The position numbers were made by a program, and so were the translations under genes. Positions 37,801 through 50,900 of a DNA stretch of 64,000 bases are shown one piece after another. Origin of the DNA: Petrosia ficiformis. Taxonomy: Eukaryota; Porifera; Demospongiae; Haplosclerida; Petrosiidae. Under the pieces are notes generated by a model that did no database searches, was not told the DNA's origin, and saw only the letters and a program-made list of their open reading frames with translations. The stretch covers positions 1,496,173 through 1,560,172 of the forward strand of contig OX345650.1 of assembly GCA_947044365.1 (NCBI GenBank), in the 5' to 3' direction. Position 1 is the stretch's first letter; each line of letters begins with the position of its first letter.

Positions 37801-40800
37801 ACTTTATATGTAATATAATGTATAGTTTAATGTCATAAGGTTAATACTGTAACTCAATAATGAAGTAATGGATTGAAATTTGACATACACAAAAAGAACG
37901 AGAAGGACTATTATATGAAAATGGTGCAGGTAAAAAGATTGTTAGACATTCCAAACTCAAGTTACGAACATTTTTCTGAGGTCATGGTGAACGTGAATGA
38001 CTTATATATAGTGTCTACCTACTCAGACTGTAGTTTAGCTAGCTGATTCAATTGTAGAAGTCTCATTTTGTGGATCCCTGATCTATTGGACACCATATTT
38101 TTGATGCTATATCATATGTGTATATTTCATAAATTAAACTGTAGGACTATTTGTGATCCAAAAGAGATGGTAAACTAGAATTTTATTATCATATATGATG
38201 TACAGGTATGTGTCTAGAATGCATATATGTGCACTTGAGTCAATTAGTTAATGTCATTAGCTAACATATATGTACATGTACATATAGTTATATAAGTACT
38301 TAGTACATACAACAGTGTATGTTTACATGTGTACAGTATTAGCACTGATGTGTAGTAATAATTATGCTGAATTTGTTACTACGTGTATCTACAATAATTA
38401 GCCCATAGTTCATCAGTTGTCATGGAGACCTGTTGTCATGACGACTACTTCTAGCTCAAGTGCTGATTACAGTAACCCTCTGCCAAAAATGATGTGTAGC
38501 TTACCTTAATTACCACTTCTTTTAGTTGTTTCCTCATTTCTTCCAGAGATATATCCTCTGAATGTTGTGCGCTAATCACTATAGTATGAATCCTTTGGGG
38601 AATACATTCTCCACCAATATTCTTATATTCAACAGTCACCTGGTATATAAAGTAATTATGTATTATTGTAAGCCTTCTGACCATTTTAAATGAATGTGTG
38701 ACGGATGGTAACCTTATAACACACACACACGCACATAAATATATATATATATATATATACAGGGCATTATAAGGCTTCTATTTAGTCACTTGTACAGGAC
38801 GTCAACTAAATTTGGTATCTAGGAGAAGCAATTATGGTTCCACCTACATGTAGATGTAAATACCTAATTTAATGTCTTCATAAGTTCATAACATGTCCAA
38901 ATATTGAGTATTTAAGTGTAAGCAGTGCAATCCATGTTCTTTTAGTTAACTAAACTATAACTAAATTACAAGTCTATTGCAATAACTATAACTAACTAAA
39001 ATGAAAGGTGGCCAATAATGGACACTTTTAGTTAGTTAACAACTCCTTTTAATATTATTTTACTATACCCTCTAAATGTAACTAAAATTTCGACAAATTA
39101 GTTTATAACTAAAAGTGGTCATTATTGTCATACTAAAACACTAACTCAAGCAGTATATATACATATACAGGGTACCCAAGATTGGGAAATTTTGAGATAA
39201 AAATGTCATTTGAAAAAATGTCCTGGATTTAAATTTTCATATTAACTCCAAAAATGATGAAAACTTAAATCATTAAAGAAGACAAATAGAAAAGCAGTAA
39301 ACTTTATTTAACAACGAAAGTTTCCTAATCTATTGTAAACAAGAATTTGTATTTATACACTAACTTGGCTCTTGGAATCAGGCCGTAGCCATGCAAGTGT
39401 CCCATCTCTACGATACTCTGAAAGTTGTCTAGAATTTTAAAACAGAAAAGTAAGTAATAATAACATTGGTTGCCTCAAGAGTTAATTAATTAATTAATTA
39501 CTAATAATAATTATCTGTGTATCATATATTTATATATCGGAACCATAGTTTTTGATACCTTTTGAAGCATGGGCCAAATTGGCTCAACAATGGTTAGTGT
39601 GTGTGCCATTGGGAATACATCTTGAGCCAAATAACAAAGAGTTAATGCTCTTAGTGATAATATAATCTGTGCCATCTGGACCAAAGAGAGAACTGTGCAG
39701 TGCCAAATAAGAAGCTCTTTGGTGCGCCATATGAGCCTATCAAAACTTACTGATCCAAACTTTTCCTTTCAATATAAAAGTTCTACTGGTTTCTTCCTGC
39801 TGCCACTCTCCATCCACAGCCCATCTCTCTTAGCTCCCTCCATATAATGCAATATTGGTACCGAAGCTAGGTGGCACTTCTGCTCAAGCAAGTGATCTCT
39901 TACATATTACTCTCATTGAAAACAACCAAGCCCCAGAAATGTTATGCAGTGCATATGTGATACAAAGATATAAATATAAATTATAATTATAATTAAACCC
40001 TGTGGAAGGCATTTATAGGAATAACCTTGTGGGACATAAAAATCAATGCTATAAGTAACTACAGTTATATAACCTGTTTTACCTGTTAAGCTGATGTGCC
40101 AATGTAATAGTAAGTGGCATTAATTCTGGAGTCTCATTTGTTGCATATCCATACATAAGACCCTATGAAAATAAAGATGAAAGTCTGACTAGCATATCAG
40201 ACATTTGGGTTACTATATGGATGGGTGGGTAGTTGTATGGGTATATGCATGCATGAGGTTTAGTTGACTAGTATATAACAAGGATATCTCTATGACACTG
40301 GCTAAAAACCTTTATTCTACAACCAGTCGTATTATTTAGATTATAGGTAGAGTCATGAATAGAATTGTTTACATTTACTTCAGGTTCAACGTGATCTCAG
40401 AAAAATGATCATAACTTTATTAATAATTTTTTTTTACCTGCACCATTTTCGTAATTATAATTATCCTTCCCGTACTGTGAATATCGAATTATCCTTCCCG
40501 TACTGTGAATATCGAATGTTTGAGTGTAAGCATTTCATCAAACTTTTTGTTTTTTAAAGTGGCTGATCTTCTTATCCATAGTCATATAAGTACCAAGTTA
40601 TGAAGGCTAGTATTAATAATTTTATTATTAATAATTTTAAATTGACTGAGCTCATTAGAAATTCATGGGAAATCGCTATGGAAACGAGCAAATAAAGCTT
40701 CCTTTGCAGTGCAATTTGAATTACCATAGTCAAATCGATTATCTTAGATTCAGTTCACATACAATCATAATGATTGAGCCCATAGTAGTGCACACTGGTC

Positions 40801-43437
40801 CACTTAAGTGTGTATGTATTTCTGGGGCTTGGTTGTTTTCTTATAATTATCCTTCCCGTACTTTTTGTGTATGTCAAATTTCAATCCAGTGCTTCATTAT
40901 TGAGTTACAGTATAATCATGTATTAACCTTATGATATTAAACTATACACTATATTACATATGAAGCCATCACATGTTTCCCACCCTAATTTCGAGGTGAT
41001 TATGAGTGTGAACAGGCTTTAGCTTTCTATTACTGTACAACTACAAGTAGCAGACATTTGTGTTACAACTAGCCCTTTTCTTGTTTTAGCTCCTCTGCCT
41101 GGATTGCTTCTTCATTATTGTTTACAATATTCTTTCTTATGTGTTTGAAATCCAAACATTTTCTCTCTTCTTAAATTTTTTTGTAACCTTTCACATTTCC
41201 AGTGTCCCTTAAATACATGTATGTATATAGTACATGTGTATTAGTGATGCTTTAGTAAACTAAACCACCTTTTAGTAAGTCATTGTGGCTTTCAGTTAAC
41301 TAAAACTAAAACTAAAACCCTTTCAGTAAGCCTAATATTACCTTAGTTAATTAAACTATAACTAAACTAAACGTTTGAGAAACTAGGGATATTATAACTA
41401 TAACTAAAACCTGTCATATTATCACAACACTAATGTGTATTCATGTGGAACTATATAACTGTTGTGGAAAGAAATGATGGGGATAAAATTGTGGCTAAGT
41501 AAAAGTTATAATAAAAATAAAATATTAACAGTACAAAAACTAAATCTAAAATGTTTGCTTTAGCTGAACAGATACAGTAAAGGTCACCTTTCTTGGCAGT
41601 AACCCATTTTGATAATTCTTGTCACACCACTAATCAAATACCACACACATATACTTATATACACCAAAGATTATTTATGATTATATTAATTCATCACACC
41701 ATAGACACATACCTGTATACAATATCTCATAGGTCAAGCATTATAATAGTCACCTATTGGCCATTTATAGACCAATAGTTGGACTAGCGTAATATCAAGG
41801 ACAAATCGTCCATTCAAAATGTTTTAATACAAGTGTCTGTTAAACTTGTAGTTTGGTAGAGAAGTGACCTCTTTCTTTTTATAATAATCCAGTAATGCAT
41901 ATGTTGTATATAGAATAACAATTGCCAAGCCTAATTTCATATTACAAGTATAATTATGTTAAACATGTAGTGGCTATAGAGAAGTGACCTCTTTGTTCCA
42001 GTAATGTATATGAGGTAACTATTGGCAATTGTAATTTCATATTACAAGTGTCTGTTAAACTGGTAGAGAAGTGACCTCTTTGTGCATATATTATATATGA
42101 AGTACCAAGTCTAATTTCACATTACTAGTGTTGGTAGAGAAGTGACCTCTTTGTTCGGTAAACTGGTAGAAGTGACCTCTTTGTGCATATATTGTATATG
42201 AGGTACCAAGTCTAATTTCACATTACTAGTGTTGGTAGAGAAGTGACCTCTTTGTGCATATATTGTATATGAGGTACCAAGTCTAATTTCACATTACTAG
42301 TGTTGGTAGAGAAGTGACCTCTTTCCCTCTTGTAATATTTATAATACTGAATGCGGTAACTACTGTTCAGCCACATTTTGAGCATGGTCATCAAAATTTT
42401 AATTGTTCGACACATTGACCATTCTAATATACAACTGTTATTTTATATTCTGACTATATAATAGTTAGAACACACTTTACCGTGATTACGTGTTTTAATG
42501 TAGCACGAGGGCGGGTCAATAAACGAGACCTTTATTGACCGCCCAAGTGCTACATTAAAACACACAATGCACTGTCAAGTGTGTTCTAAGTGATTTATTG
42601 ACGATCTTGTGAACTACCACTGTTGTTGAAGCAGCTTCGTTAGTAGAGGTGAGCAAAGTGTGCAATAACTATTTCTTGCACGCAAGTGTGCAATAAGTGA
42701 TTTAATGGTCAATCACGTGACGCAATATCTGCACTCTGATTGGCCATAGGTCACATGATCAGCAATAAATATAGTTAATGCACAACATTATACAGTGTCT
42801 CTATTATGCAGGCGTGAGAGAATTAGAAACAAAAGAAAAACTGAAATCTGACCAGAACACACAACCTTCTGATATCTAGTTAGACACTCTTACCATCTGT
42901 TTCAAACTTAGCTGTTTCTAACTCTCTTAAACACCTAACTGGTTTAAGCTGACGAACAGTATCCTAACCAGCAGAACCAAAGCTCTCTTAGAGCTCTCTA
43001 ATATACTGTAAAGTGTGTTTGAATTACCTGATCACCTGCTCCAATGTCTTCATCTTTCTTACCAACATGCACACTCTGGGCAATCTCTGGGCTTTGTTTT
43101 TCAATCGCTGTTAGTACATTACAAGTTTTATAATCAAAACCTGCAAGTGATAGACTGAGTATATGCAATATCCTATTTATAGACTATAATAATAGTAACA
43201 GTATACCATTATGATCTTAGCACTGTAAGCTTTAATTAAAACATTTTCTTATTCAAATAGATATTTCTGGATACTATTTTAGGGTTTGGGTGTCATTAAT
43301 TTAATTACTGTCAGCAGAGGGGTACAGTACCACACCCCTTATAGGTATAATGTACCTCCTATCAGTTATAATGAAATATGGGTTGACTTTGAGTGTAGTA
43401 GCGTTCAGAAATGTCTCTTAAGACAAAAAAGCAACAA

Positions 43438-43527
<90 letters not shown>

Positions 43528-44101
43528 TCTTATATACAAATGCACTAAACAGAGGGGAGACAGCTACTGACATGAATAACAATAAGATAAATCACTTTAT
43601 TGCAAGTAGTAAAACAATATAACAGATAATAGACCAGGTTAAATTACAAATTATTACTATTGTTCAGTTACAATAACAACATTCTGTGTTTATACCAAAT
43701 ATTTTAAATATTTAGTTGCGCACAATTTATTATTCTCATTTTCAAAAATATAATATGGAATAATCAGTTTGTTACTGACCCCCTACTGCTAAATCTTGGA
43801 GAATATTGACATTGCTACTTTTACAACCACCACAAAATTAGTACATGTAATTAACGGTAGACTTAAGGTATTAACAATACACAAGTCTACCATATCATTC
43901 TTTTATTTTATCAAAACTTCATATCCTCTTTAAATACATATAATTCATTACCTTTTCTGGAATCATCATATCCAATGCGTTTGACAGTCGCTCTCACAAT
44001 AGATTGATAATCAATAATAGCGGAAGTAGTAATCTCTCCAAGTACAATGATCATACCAGTTTTAGTAGCAGTTTCTAAAAGAGGAAAAGACCCAAACTTC
44101 A

Positions 44102-44181
<80 letters not shown>

Positions 44182-44878
44182 CCATAAAATGATATGCTTT
44201 TGATTAATAGGCTGGTATTTCTGGTATTTTTATTACTTCATGTTGATATAAACAGGATGTTTTAAGGGCTGAAAAAAATTTTTAGTAGTTTGAAGTGAGC
44301 TTTTCTCATTAATTATTCTTGCATCTCAACTAATGATTATATTTCAGACTCAGTACATAAAAACTATCTTACTAAATCTATTATTCCATAAAAGTACATT
44401 TGCTACAAGTACTCTAAAAATACATTACAGATCTTCTATACAATTTAGAGTCACATCTCATGCTGTACAGATAGTGTACTTGAACAAACCTATTGCAGCT
44501 CAATGCACTATACAACCTGTCACCATGCAAGGAAATTTATAACTGCCACACAAGCATGCAGATACCTAGCTTACAAGAATAACAGGTTACGAAATCATGA
44601 ATACCCCATGCACCTACCACAAGCAACTTTGCTTTGGGGATCCTGTTCCAAACAGGCATCTAGTACAGCATCTGATACTTGATCACATATTTTATCTGAA
44701 GGTAAGGTTATAAGATGATATAATAACAAGAAGGCTATCCCTTGATCCTGTGCAACCCTTTATATTTGGATAAAATCAAACCTGGATGTCCTTCTCCAAC
44801 ACTTTCCGAAGTGAATAGAAATGAATTAGTGTCTTGACGACATGAAAAATTCGGAGGTAGCTTTGATTCAGTAGACAT
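33393..44878 (-). CDS. MAT: S-adenosylmethionine synthetase (methionine adenosyltransferase), 397 aa, 12 exons
   Basis: Makes S-adenosylmethionine from methionine and ATP in the cytosol. Exons (minus): 44878-44782, 44695-44618, 44074-43952, 43140-43028, 40162-40083, 39428-39365, 38639-38505, 36460-36377, 35962-35896, 35202-35087, 34612-34479, 33495-33393; 1,194 nt, all junctions in frame. Signature motifs in order: [19 protein letters not shown] (ATP and Mg), [39 protein letters not shown] (the classical GAGDQG), [68 protein letters not shown] and the C-terminal [12 protein letters not shown]. Length fits animal MAT2A (about 395 aa), so it should be active. The start codon lies 84 bp from that of the divergent homocysteine methyltransferase gene. 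Introns are large and full of small TIR elements. Confidence 0.97.
34091..34336. repeat. TIR element with internal 26-bp tandem repeat
   Basis: Left end CTTACTGTTTCATTGGAATG (34091) and right end CATTCCAATGGAACAGTAAG (to 34336) are inverse over about 23 bp with one mismatch. Inside, GAATGTGGGTAAGTATCACT repeats with a 26-bp period from 34142. In SAM synthetase intron 11. Confidence 0.75.
34811..34993. repeat. (GT)n microsatellite inside ~48-bp inverted repeats
   Basis: ATTAGTTGGTAATGGAGATT at 34811 is the exact inverse of AATCTCCATTACCAACTAAT ending at 34993. The arms match for about 48 bp. The loop is (GT)n at 34853-34891 plus a CAGACACA stretch. In SAM synthetase intron 10. Confidence 0.85.
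35482..35640. repeat. F2 TIR element, second copy
   Basis: AAGTCACCATATACTCATAC to CTAATGGTGACATTTTATTA, with the shared core TACTGACTGTACTGACAG. In SAM synthetase intron 9. Confidence 0.6.
36602..36705. repeat. Short TIR element, family F4
   Basis: TTTTTGATAAGCTTTGAAGC at one end and GGTATGCTTATCAAAAACAA at the other, inverse at the tips (TTTTTGATAAGC). The core CAAATTGGCTCAACAATGGT is shared with 39549-39750. In SAM synthetase intron 7. Confidence 0.65.
37757..38002. repeat. F1 element, full length, in SAM synthetase intron 7
   Basis: Begins GTTCACATTCACAATGTCCT and ends AGGTCATGGTGAACGTGAAT; both TIRs are present, with the usual core (GTGCAGGTAAAAAGATTGTT). Confidence 0.8.
38938..39165. 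repeat. TTTTAGTTA dispersed element (F5)
   Basis: Repeats of AACTAACTAAAATGAAAGGT, CACTTTTAGTTAGTTAAC and ACTAAAAGTGGTCATTATTG, ending TACTAAAACACTAA. In SAM synthetase intron 6. Confidence 0.6.
39549..39750. repeat. F4 element, longer copy
   Basis: GTTTTTGATACCTTTTGAAG to ATATGAGCCTATCAAAACTT, with the shared core CAAATTGGCTCAACAATGGT and AAGAAGCTCTTTGG. In SAM synthetase intron 5. Confidence 0.6.
40383..41014. repeat. F1 element split by an insertion
   Basis: The left part (GGTTCAACGTGATCTCAGAA) and right part (TCGAGGTGATTATGAGTGTG) are the two ends of one F1 element. They are separated by about 380 bp of foreign sequence, itself bounded by the repeated TTATCCTTCCCGTACT (40470s, 40490s, 40850s). 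That duplicated F1 segment marks where the insertion occurred. In SAM synthetase intron 4. Confidence 0.55.
41245..41440. repeat. TTTTAGTTA dispersed element (F5)
   Basis: ATTAGTGATGCTTTAGTAAA at one end and TTATCACAACACTAATGTGT at the other, with AACTAAAACTAAAACCCTTT between. In SAM synthetase intron 4. Confidence 0.6.
41820..42330. repeat. ~67-72-bp minisatellite, GTAGAGAAGTGACCTCTTTG
   Basis: AGAGAAGTGACCTCTTTG recurs at about 41860, 41977, 42064, 42134, 42236 and 42308, plus a truncated unit at 42168. Later units also share CATATATTGTATATGAGGTA and CTAATTTCACATTACTAGTG. In SAM synthetase intron 4. Confidence 0.85.
42466..42591. repeat. 126-bp foldback (arms ~60 bp)
   Basis: TTAGAACACACTTTACCGTG...GTGTTTTAATGTAGCACGAG on the left is mirrored by CAAGTGCTACATTAAAACAC...AAGTGTGTTCTAA on the right. 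GGGCGGGTCAATAAA and TTTATTGACCGCCC close to a loop of about 8 bp. In SAM synthetase intron 4. Confidence 0.85.
43442..43521. repeat. (AG)n microsatellite, ~40 units
   Basis: Uninterrupted AG run in SAM synthetase intron 3. Confidence 0.95.
44107..44177. repeat. (AT)n microsatellite, ~35 units
   Basis: Uninterrupted AT run in SAM synthetase intron 2, about 30 bp upstream of the exon 3 acceptor. Confidence 0.95.
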
Positions 44879-44962
44879 ATTTGATCGAAAGGTCTGTATC
44901 CAGAACAATAGTCATTGAACACGTGTGAGAGTGGTTCCCACCCCCTCACTGAATGTTTGATA
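44879..44962. promoter_or_regulatory. 84-bp bidirectional promoter between SAM synthetase and homocysteine methyltransferase
   Basis: The two start codons face away from each other and only 84 bp separate them. The interval has a perfect CACGTG E-box (44920-44925, within AACACGTGT) and a C-rich stretch TTCCCACCCCCTCAC, but no TATA box. Both transcripts must start here unless an undetected 5' UTR intron exists. Shared control is inferred from geometry and linked function. Confidence 0.65.
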
Positions 44963-47900
44963 ATGAATTTTGAAGATGGGAGGTTGTTTATATTGGATGG
45001 AGGATTAGCAACTGAGATTGAAAGAAGAGGCGTTAATATTACGGTCATTATTAGAAAATTAATTTAATAGTTAAAGTTATGCATTTTATTTATCCACTTT
45101 GCAGGACGATCCTCTGTGGAGTGCTCGGATAATTGCAACAAACCCAGAATTGATCTGTGATATACACAAGAGGTGAATTAAGTACTATAGTGCATTGTAC
45201 TGTGGTACGTATGTTACATATTTGTCTTTTAACTTCAAATTTATGTGCTTATGAAATGATAAATACTTTGGTTATTGATTAATGGGGATGATATCAGAGG
45301 TATATTACAAGAAGAACCTAATTGTAAATGTTATGGCAGGGAATAATGTGATTGTATTCAAATAAAGTCAATTGTATTCATGACTTGATTGCCATCAATC
45401 CCTTATTAAATGCTATTCATTAGCTTAAACTATCACTGGAATGAATAGCAATCATAACTGAAAGTGCTGTGTCATTGTATCCACCCATCAGTACACAAAT
45501 AGTGCAGTTACAGCGCTAATCGTTTCATATTTGTAGAGAATCAATGGATAGACCACCTTGTCCCAAGCACTTCACTGCTTCTCGATTTATTTATAGTGGT
45601 GAATTTAGACATTACTATGCCTATGGTAATACTCCTGCAGAAGACTTTCTCGAGCATGTGTCAAATGAGAGTGACCCTTCCGTTCTTCTTCTGGGTTGTG
45701 GAGACATCCGCTCATGTTTTTACACACTATGGAAGAATTTTGACAGCGCATGTGGACACCAAAATTTTAATGGGATAAGGTTTGTTTTAAATGATTATTG
45801 TCCAGCAGTGTTGGCAAGAAATGTTCTATTCATCCATCTTGTTCTAAAATTATCAGTAATTCCAAAGCAAGATCACTCTAAGATGAAAGATATGATATCT
45901 GCTATATGGTCAATTTGGTACTGCCATGAACTACTACCTGATCACTGTCGAATACTAAACGAAGCCCTTTCCTTTCTTCTACCTTTTTGTGAAAGTGTTC
46001 ATAGGTGGGAGGAGGCAAGAAATCCTCTTAGAAATCTATTGAAGTTTTATGACAGCTGTACCATGGAAAACGTTTGCCAGATGTATTCAATGTGGTTATC
46101 AATGTTAAAAGGTTCAGGAAAGCTTAATTCTAAGTGGATGAAGTCTGAGCAAAAAAAAATGATTTTGAAAAACTTCACCCAAATGCAGATGATTGATTTT
46201 ATGCATTCATTTGGAATTTACTTTTACACTAACACTGATGACGCATGTGAAACAAAAACCGACATGAAATTGCCGTTTATTTCTGAAAGTAGTAAACAGG
46301 ATGAAAAAACCTTTCCTCCTCGATTCTCTTTGATGATGGAAGAATTCAATCATTACGTAGAAAGTGGGAGTGCATTTGCTGAAGAAGTTTTCTGTCTTCC
46401 ATTGTCAACTGATGTTTCCATTAATCCAACTCTTTTCGAAAAAGCTAACGAATACACGCTTCAGAGTGCATTAGTTCCATTCAAATGCTTCCGTCATTAT
46501 CCGGATCACACAAAAGACACATTTAATGAAACTGCCCCTCGAAAAATGTTGCAGTGGGTGGAAGTTGATCAAAAGTCATTTAATAAGCAGCCTTTACTTG
46601 CAAATAGCGTTCAGCAGTTTACCATCTGGCTTTCTTCAGTTGCTACCATTTTCCGTAAATATGCTCTTGAATCCAATACTCCAATAAATTTCACAATGTG
46701 TTGTTCAGATGCTGTTGAATTTGCTGTGCAATTGAAACAAAACAAACACAAATTATTTGATGTAATTAATGCATCAAATTTGATGGATTACGTCTCACCT
46801 CTTGCACTGGTAGTATTTGCAACTCAGCTTCTCAATGAAGCTGGTACACTTTTGACAACTACTTTTTTACACAGTGTACAAAGTGATAATCTTAAACAAT
46901 ACTTAAACAAATATTTCGGTATTTCAATGGATATCCTGTTATCACTTTGGGGAATACGCTGTCTTGGTCATGAAGGTCTATTTGCTAGTGAAGGCTTGGT
47001 TCAACCTATTCCAGCATACCAAAATTTATCCCATCTTCACCTGCAGATGTTTTTTCCACTCGTCAAATATATATTTCCAACTTGCTTGCTATGGCGGAAA
47101 GTAAGGGCAATGCCACTAGTCGTTAATTCCCTGAAAGAGTCTTCAATGTTTACACAATCATTACACAGTTGTGTTAGACTTGCTACTCTTATGTTTCTTG
47201 ATCAAAGAGTTCCAACAACTGACTCTGGAATGTGTTCACACACAGCAATGATGGCTGTATCTCTGTTCATTCAACAGCTAAGTTCAGAGTCACCCCATGG
47301 TAAATTTGAATTCTGGGAAGGTTTATGTTCACTTATCAAAAGCGACTCGGCAATGAAACGATATTTACTTCATCTACAGTGCCAGGCCTTCCTAATGAAT
47401 ATTCATATGCATATAACTGTCACAGCTTCTGATTGTCCAATGTGCAACAGCGAATCGATAAATGAATATTTCCAACAATTTTCTGTTGTCTTTAACCCAT
47501 CTAGTGAACAAGGTGGTTGCTCGCCTTTTTTTTTAGCGTATGTTCATCCGAGCGATTCCAAATTTTCCATTGACATGACCAACAAAGTGCATATTTTTGA
47601 TTCAAATTGTTGCCATTTGGTTGGAGCAGGCTTGAAAATGGACATTCTACTACCTCGAACAGTAATTGATCCCACAGAATACAGCATCACAATCGTTCGT
47701 TATATTTCTCAACCCTTTGCTATTGGACTTATTGGTTCCAAAGTTCTAACAGTTACCCTCTCTAGCCTAATACCTCTTACCATAGTTCCATCAATTCCAC
47801 CAGATTATTCCACCATATCAGCTTCTCCTAAAACCTCTTTCGGAACTCTTGTCTTTTATGAGCGCCAAGAGTCCCAATATAGCGCTCAGATAAGTCTGAC

Positions 47901-50900
47901 AGAGAATGTGATGCTTGAACTTGAGAAGGGGAATTCTCTTGATACAACAACTATATCAGATTCGTCATTTGAGATTACCTGCAACACGCTTAAGTTTTTA
48001 CTTAGTTTCCACAGCCCCATTGATTACTCCAAAATCAAGATCAAGTTTTCACGAAGAAGAATGTTGGTGATAATTCAGGCTCCCTGTAAAACATACAGCT
48101 TATTAACAAGTGAGCAGACTCCTTTGTTTCTAGTAAATCCTGAGAACAAGATAGCGATACCAACAATAGGGTTCAGTGAATTCTTACTACAACATAGTGG
48201 TGATGTTCAATTCACAGATGAAGAACGAAAAATCATTAAAAAGTACAGCGAAGAAAGATCATTTATGACACCAATGATTATTGCCAAAAAGCAAATTATG
48301 GCTCTCTTTCAAAACCACCGTAGTCCTTATTTTCATTTAACATCTGGTGATCGAAGAACTATTTATGGCCTAATTTTCATTCATCATCGAATGTTTGATG
48401 TACAGAATCAAACACCGTGTCTTGACCTTTCATACTACATACCGAGGACTGGCATTGTTCCTGATATTTATGATCCGGTTTTTATTTTGTGGAGTAAAAT
48501 GTTTGCAAGTCAGAGTGAGTTTAAAATTGAAATTAATGTTCGTGTTGATAAAGATGAACTGCCACTTCTGCAAAAGATCTTTGATACCTTTAGTCGACGT
48601 ACTCGACAACCTGCAGAGCATCCCCTGGCAAAGTTTGGATTACAGCAATATTTCAGACGAGCTGTATTATATCATTTGTGCTGTGATTATGAAACACCAC
48701 AGAACCACCTGCCAATTGAGAGTATGCTGAGTAGTTCTCTGTTCCCGAAAGACAAGGATCCTCCAATAACCTCATCTAATAAGTTGTGCACCGAGCCGAC
48801 TAGTTCTCTATTACCAGAAGATAAGGAGCCTCCAGTAACTTCATCTGACAAGTCGTGCACTTATTGCATGGTGAAGCTTTCAAAAGTTATGACTTGTTCT
48901 AGCTGTCACAATGTAAGCTATTGTGGGATAGAATGTCAAAGAAAGCATTGGAAAGTTCACAAGTCATCCTGTCGTAATGGTGACAAGGCAGAGTCAATAG
49001 GCACGTCAGCTGTGGATATTACCTGTGGAGGTTGTGGCAAAGCGTCTGTAAATTTAAGAAAATGCACACAATGCAAATCGATAATGTACTGCTCCAAAGA
49101 ATGTCAACGTAAAGACTGGATAAAACATAACACATCATGTACTAAACATTGAGAACCTATTACCCAAGTTTAACTATTATTATTTTCTGTTACAACAAAT
49201 GAGTGTATTTATTTATACTTTATTGTGTATTGTATTAATGATTGTATATTAAGTGTGATTGTAACCACTATAATTATTTCAAGAAAATTTTGAATATATG
49301 ATATATTGATGATGCTGTAGTTAACGACTTTAGTCTGACAATTCAGCATAGATCAAAAACAACAAATTAAAAAAACTGTTTATATTACATGATACCACAG
49401 ATAATAGTTGATAATAAAGGTCATTCACATATTCACCAATATTTAGTTTGGAATGAACAACAATCTCTTTGCCTACACTATTTTCATATAATTATCCTTA
49501 CTGTTCTTTTTGGTGTGTCAAATATTAATTGATTGCAGAGATTGATAAATAGAATCATTTTATACAAAAAAATTGTGTCCTCACATGTTTAGCAAAGGGA
49601 ACTTGTCACAATCTTCCAACACACGGTTACACACCAATCTCTCCGCCAAGCACATACATGTCTTTTCAGAATTGTTGTTTTCATCAACTCATTCAGCTAT
49701 AGAAAATTGAAATATTTTCTTCATAATGAGGTCATTTGGTTTTCTTCAATATAGAGCTGATATAATTACTATATACTCTTATCAAGCATGTCACCGTCAG
49801 AACTACTTCAGTTCACAAAACCCTCTACACATGCTGCATGTGTAGAGGGTTTTGACCAGGTTCATATAGACTATAATCATTCATAATTTGGTGTCACTAG
49901 TTAGGAAGCACTTCATCTTATCAGTAATAGTGTATCCATAGCACACAAAGTGAAAGAGTCAATACTGTAAATTACAAGGGTATGCTAATGTGGCACCAGA
50001 AGCAAGTCAGCAATGATTTTGTCAAAAATGCCCACGCTTTGTTTGGAAACTTTAAAATGTAAAAAAAACCGTATAGATGTATATACTTGCTTTATAGCAA
50101 CGTCTAGTGAAGGAGTGGAGAAAAAAAAAGTGTCCAACTCTTTTTTTTTGCAACATTAGTCGGGAAAGGGTCAAAGGGTTAAATGATTAGGCTACGCCCA
50201 CAATATGTATGTCACGTGCACATCCCGCATGTCGATTTTCGCCCCCTATTTGTAAGTTCCTGGATCCGCCCAATCCTTTCAAGAATCAATGGATAGACCA
50301 CCTTGTCCCAAGCACTTCACTGCTTCTCGATTTATTTATAGTGGTGAATTTAGACATTACTATGCTTATGGTAATACTCCTGCAGAAGACTTTCTTGAGC
50401 ACGTGGCAAATGAGAGTGACCCTTCTGTCCTTCTTCTGGGTTGTGGAGACATCTTATCATGTTATTACACACTATGGAGGAATTTTGACAGCGCATGTGG
50501 ACACCGAAATTTTAATGGGATAAGGTTTGTTTTAAATGATTATTGTCCAGCAGTGTTGGCAAGGAATGTTCTATTCATCCATCTTGTTCTAAAATTATCA
50601 GTAATTCCAAAGCAAGATCACTCTAAGATGAAAGATATGATATCAGCTATATGGTCAATTTGGTTCTGCCATGAACTACTACCTGATCATTCTCGAATAC
50701 TAAACGAAGCCCTTTCCTTTCTTCTACCTTTTTGTGAAAGTCTTCATAGATGGGAGCAGCCAAGCAATCCTCTTAGAAATCTATTGAAGTTTTATGACAG
50801 CTGTACCATAGAAGGAATTCAGCAGATGTATTTAATGTGGTTATCACTGTTAAAAGGTCCGGGGAAACTTGATCCTGAGTGGATGAAGTCCGAGCGAAAA

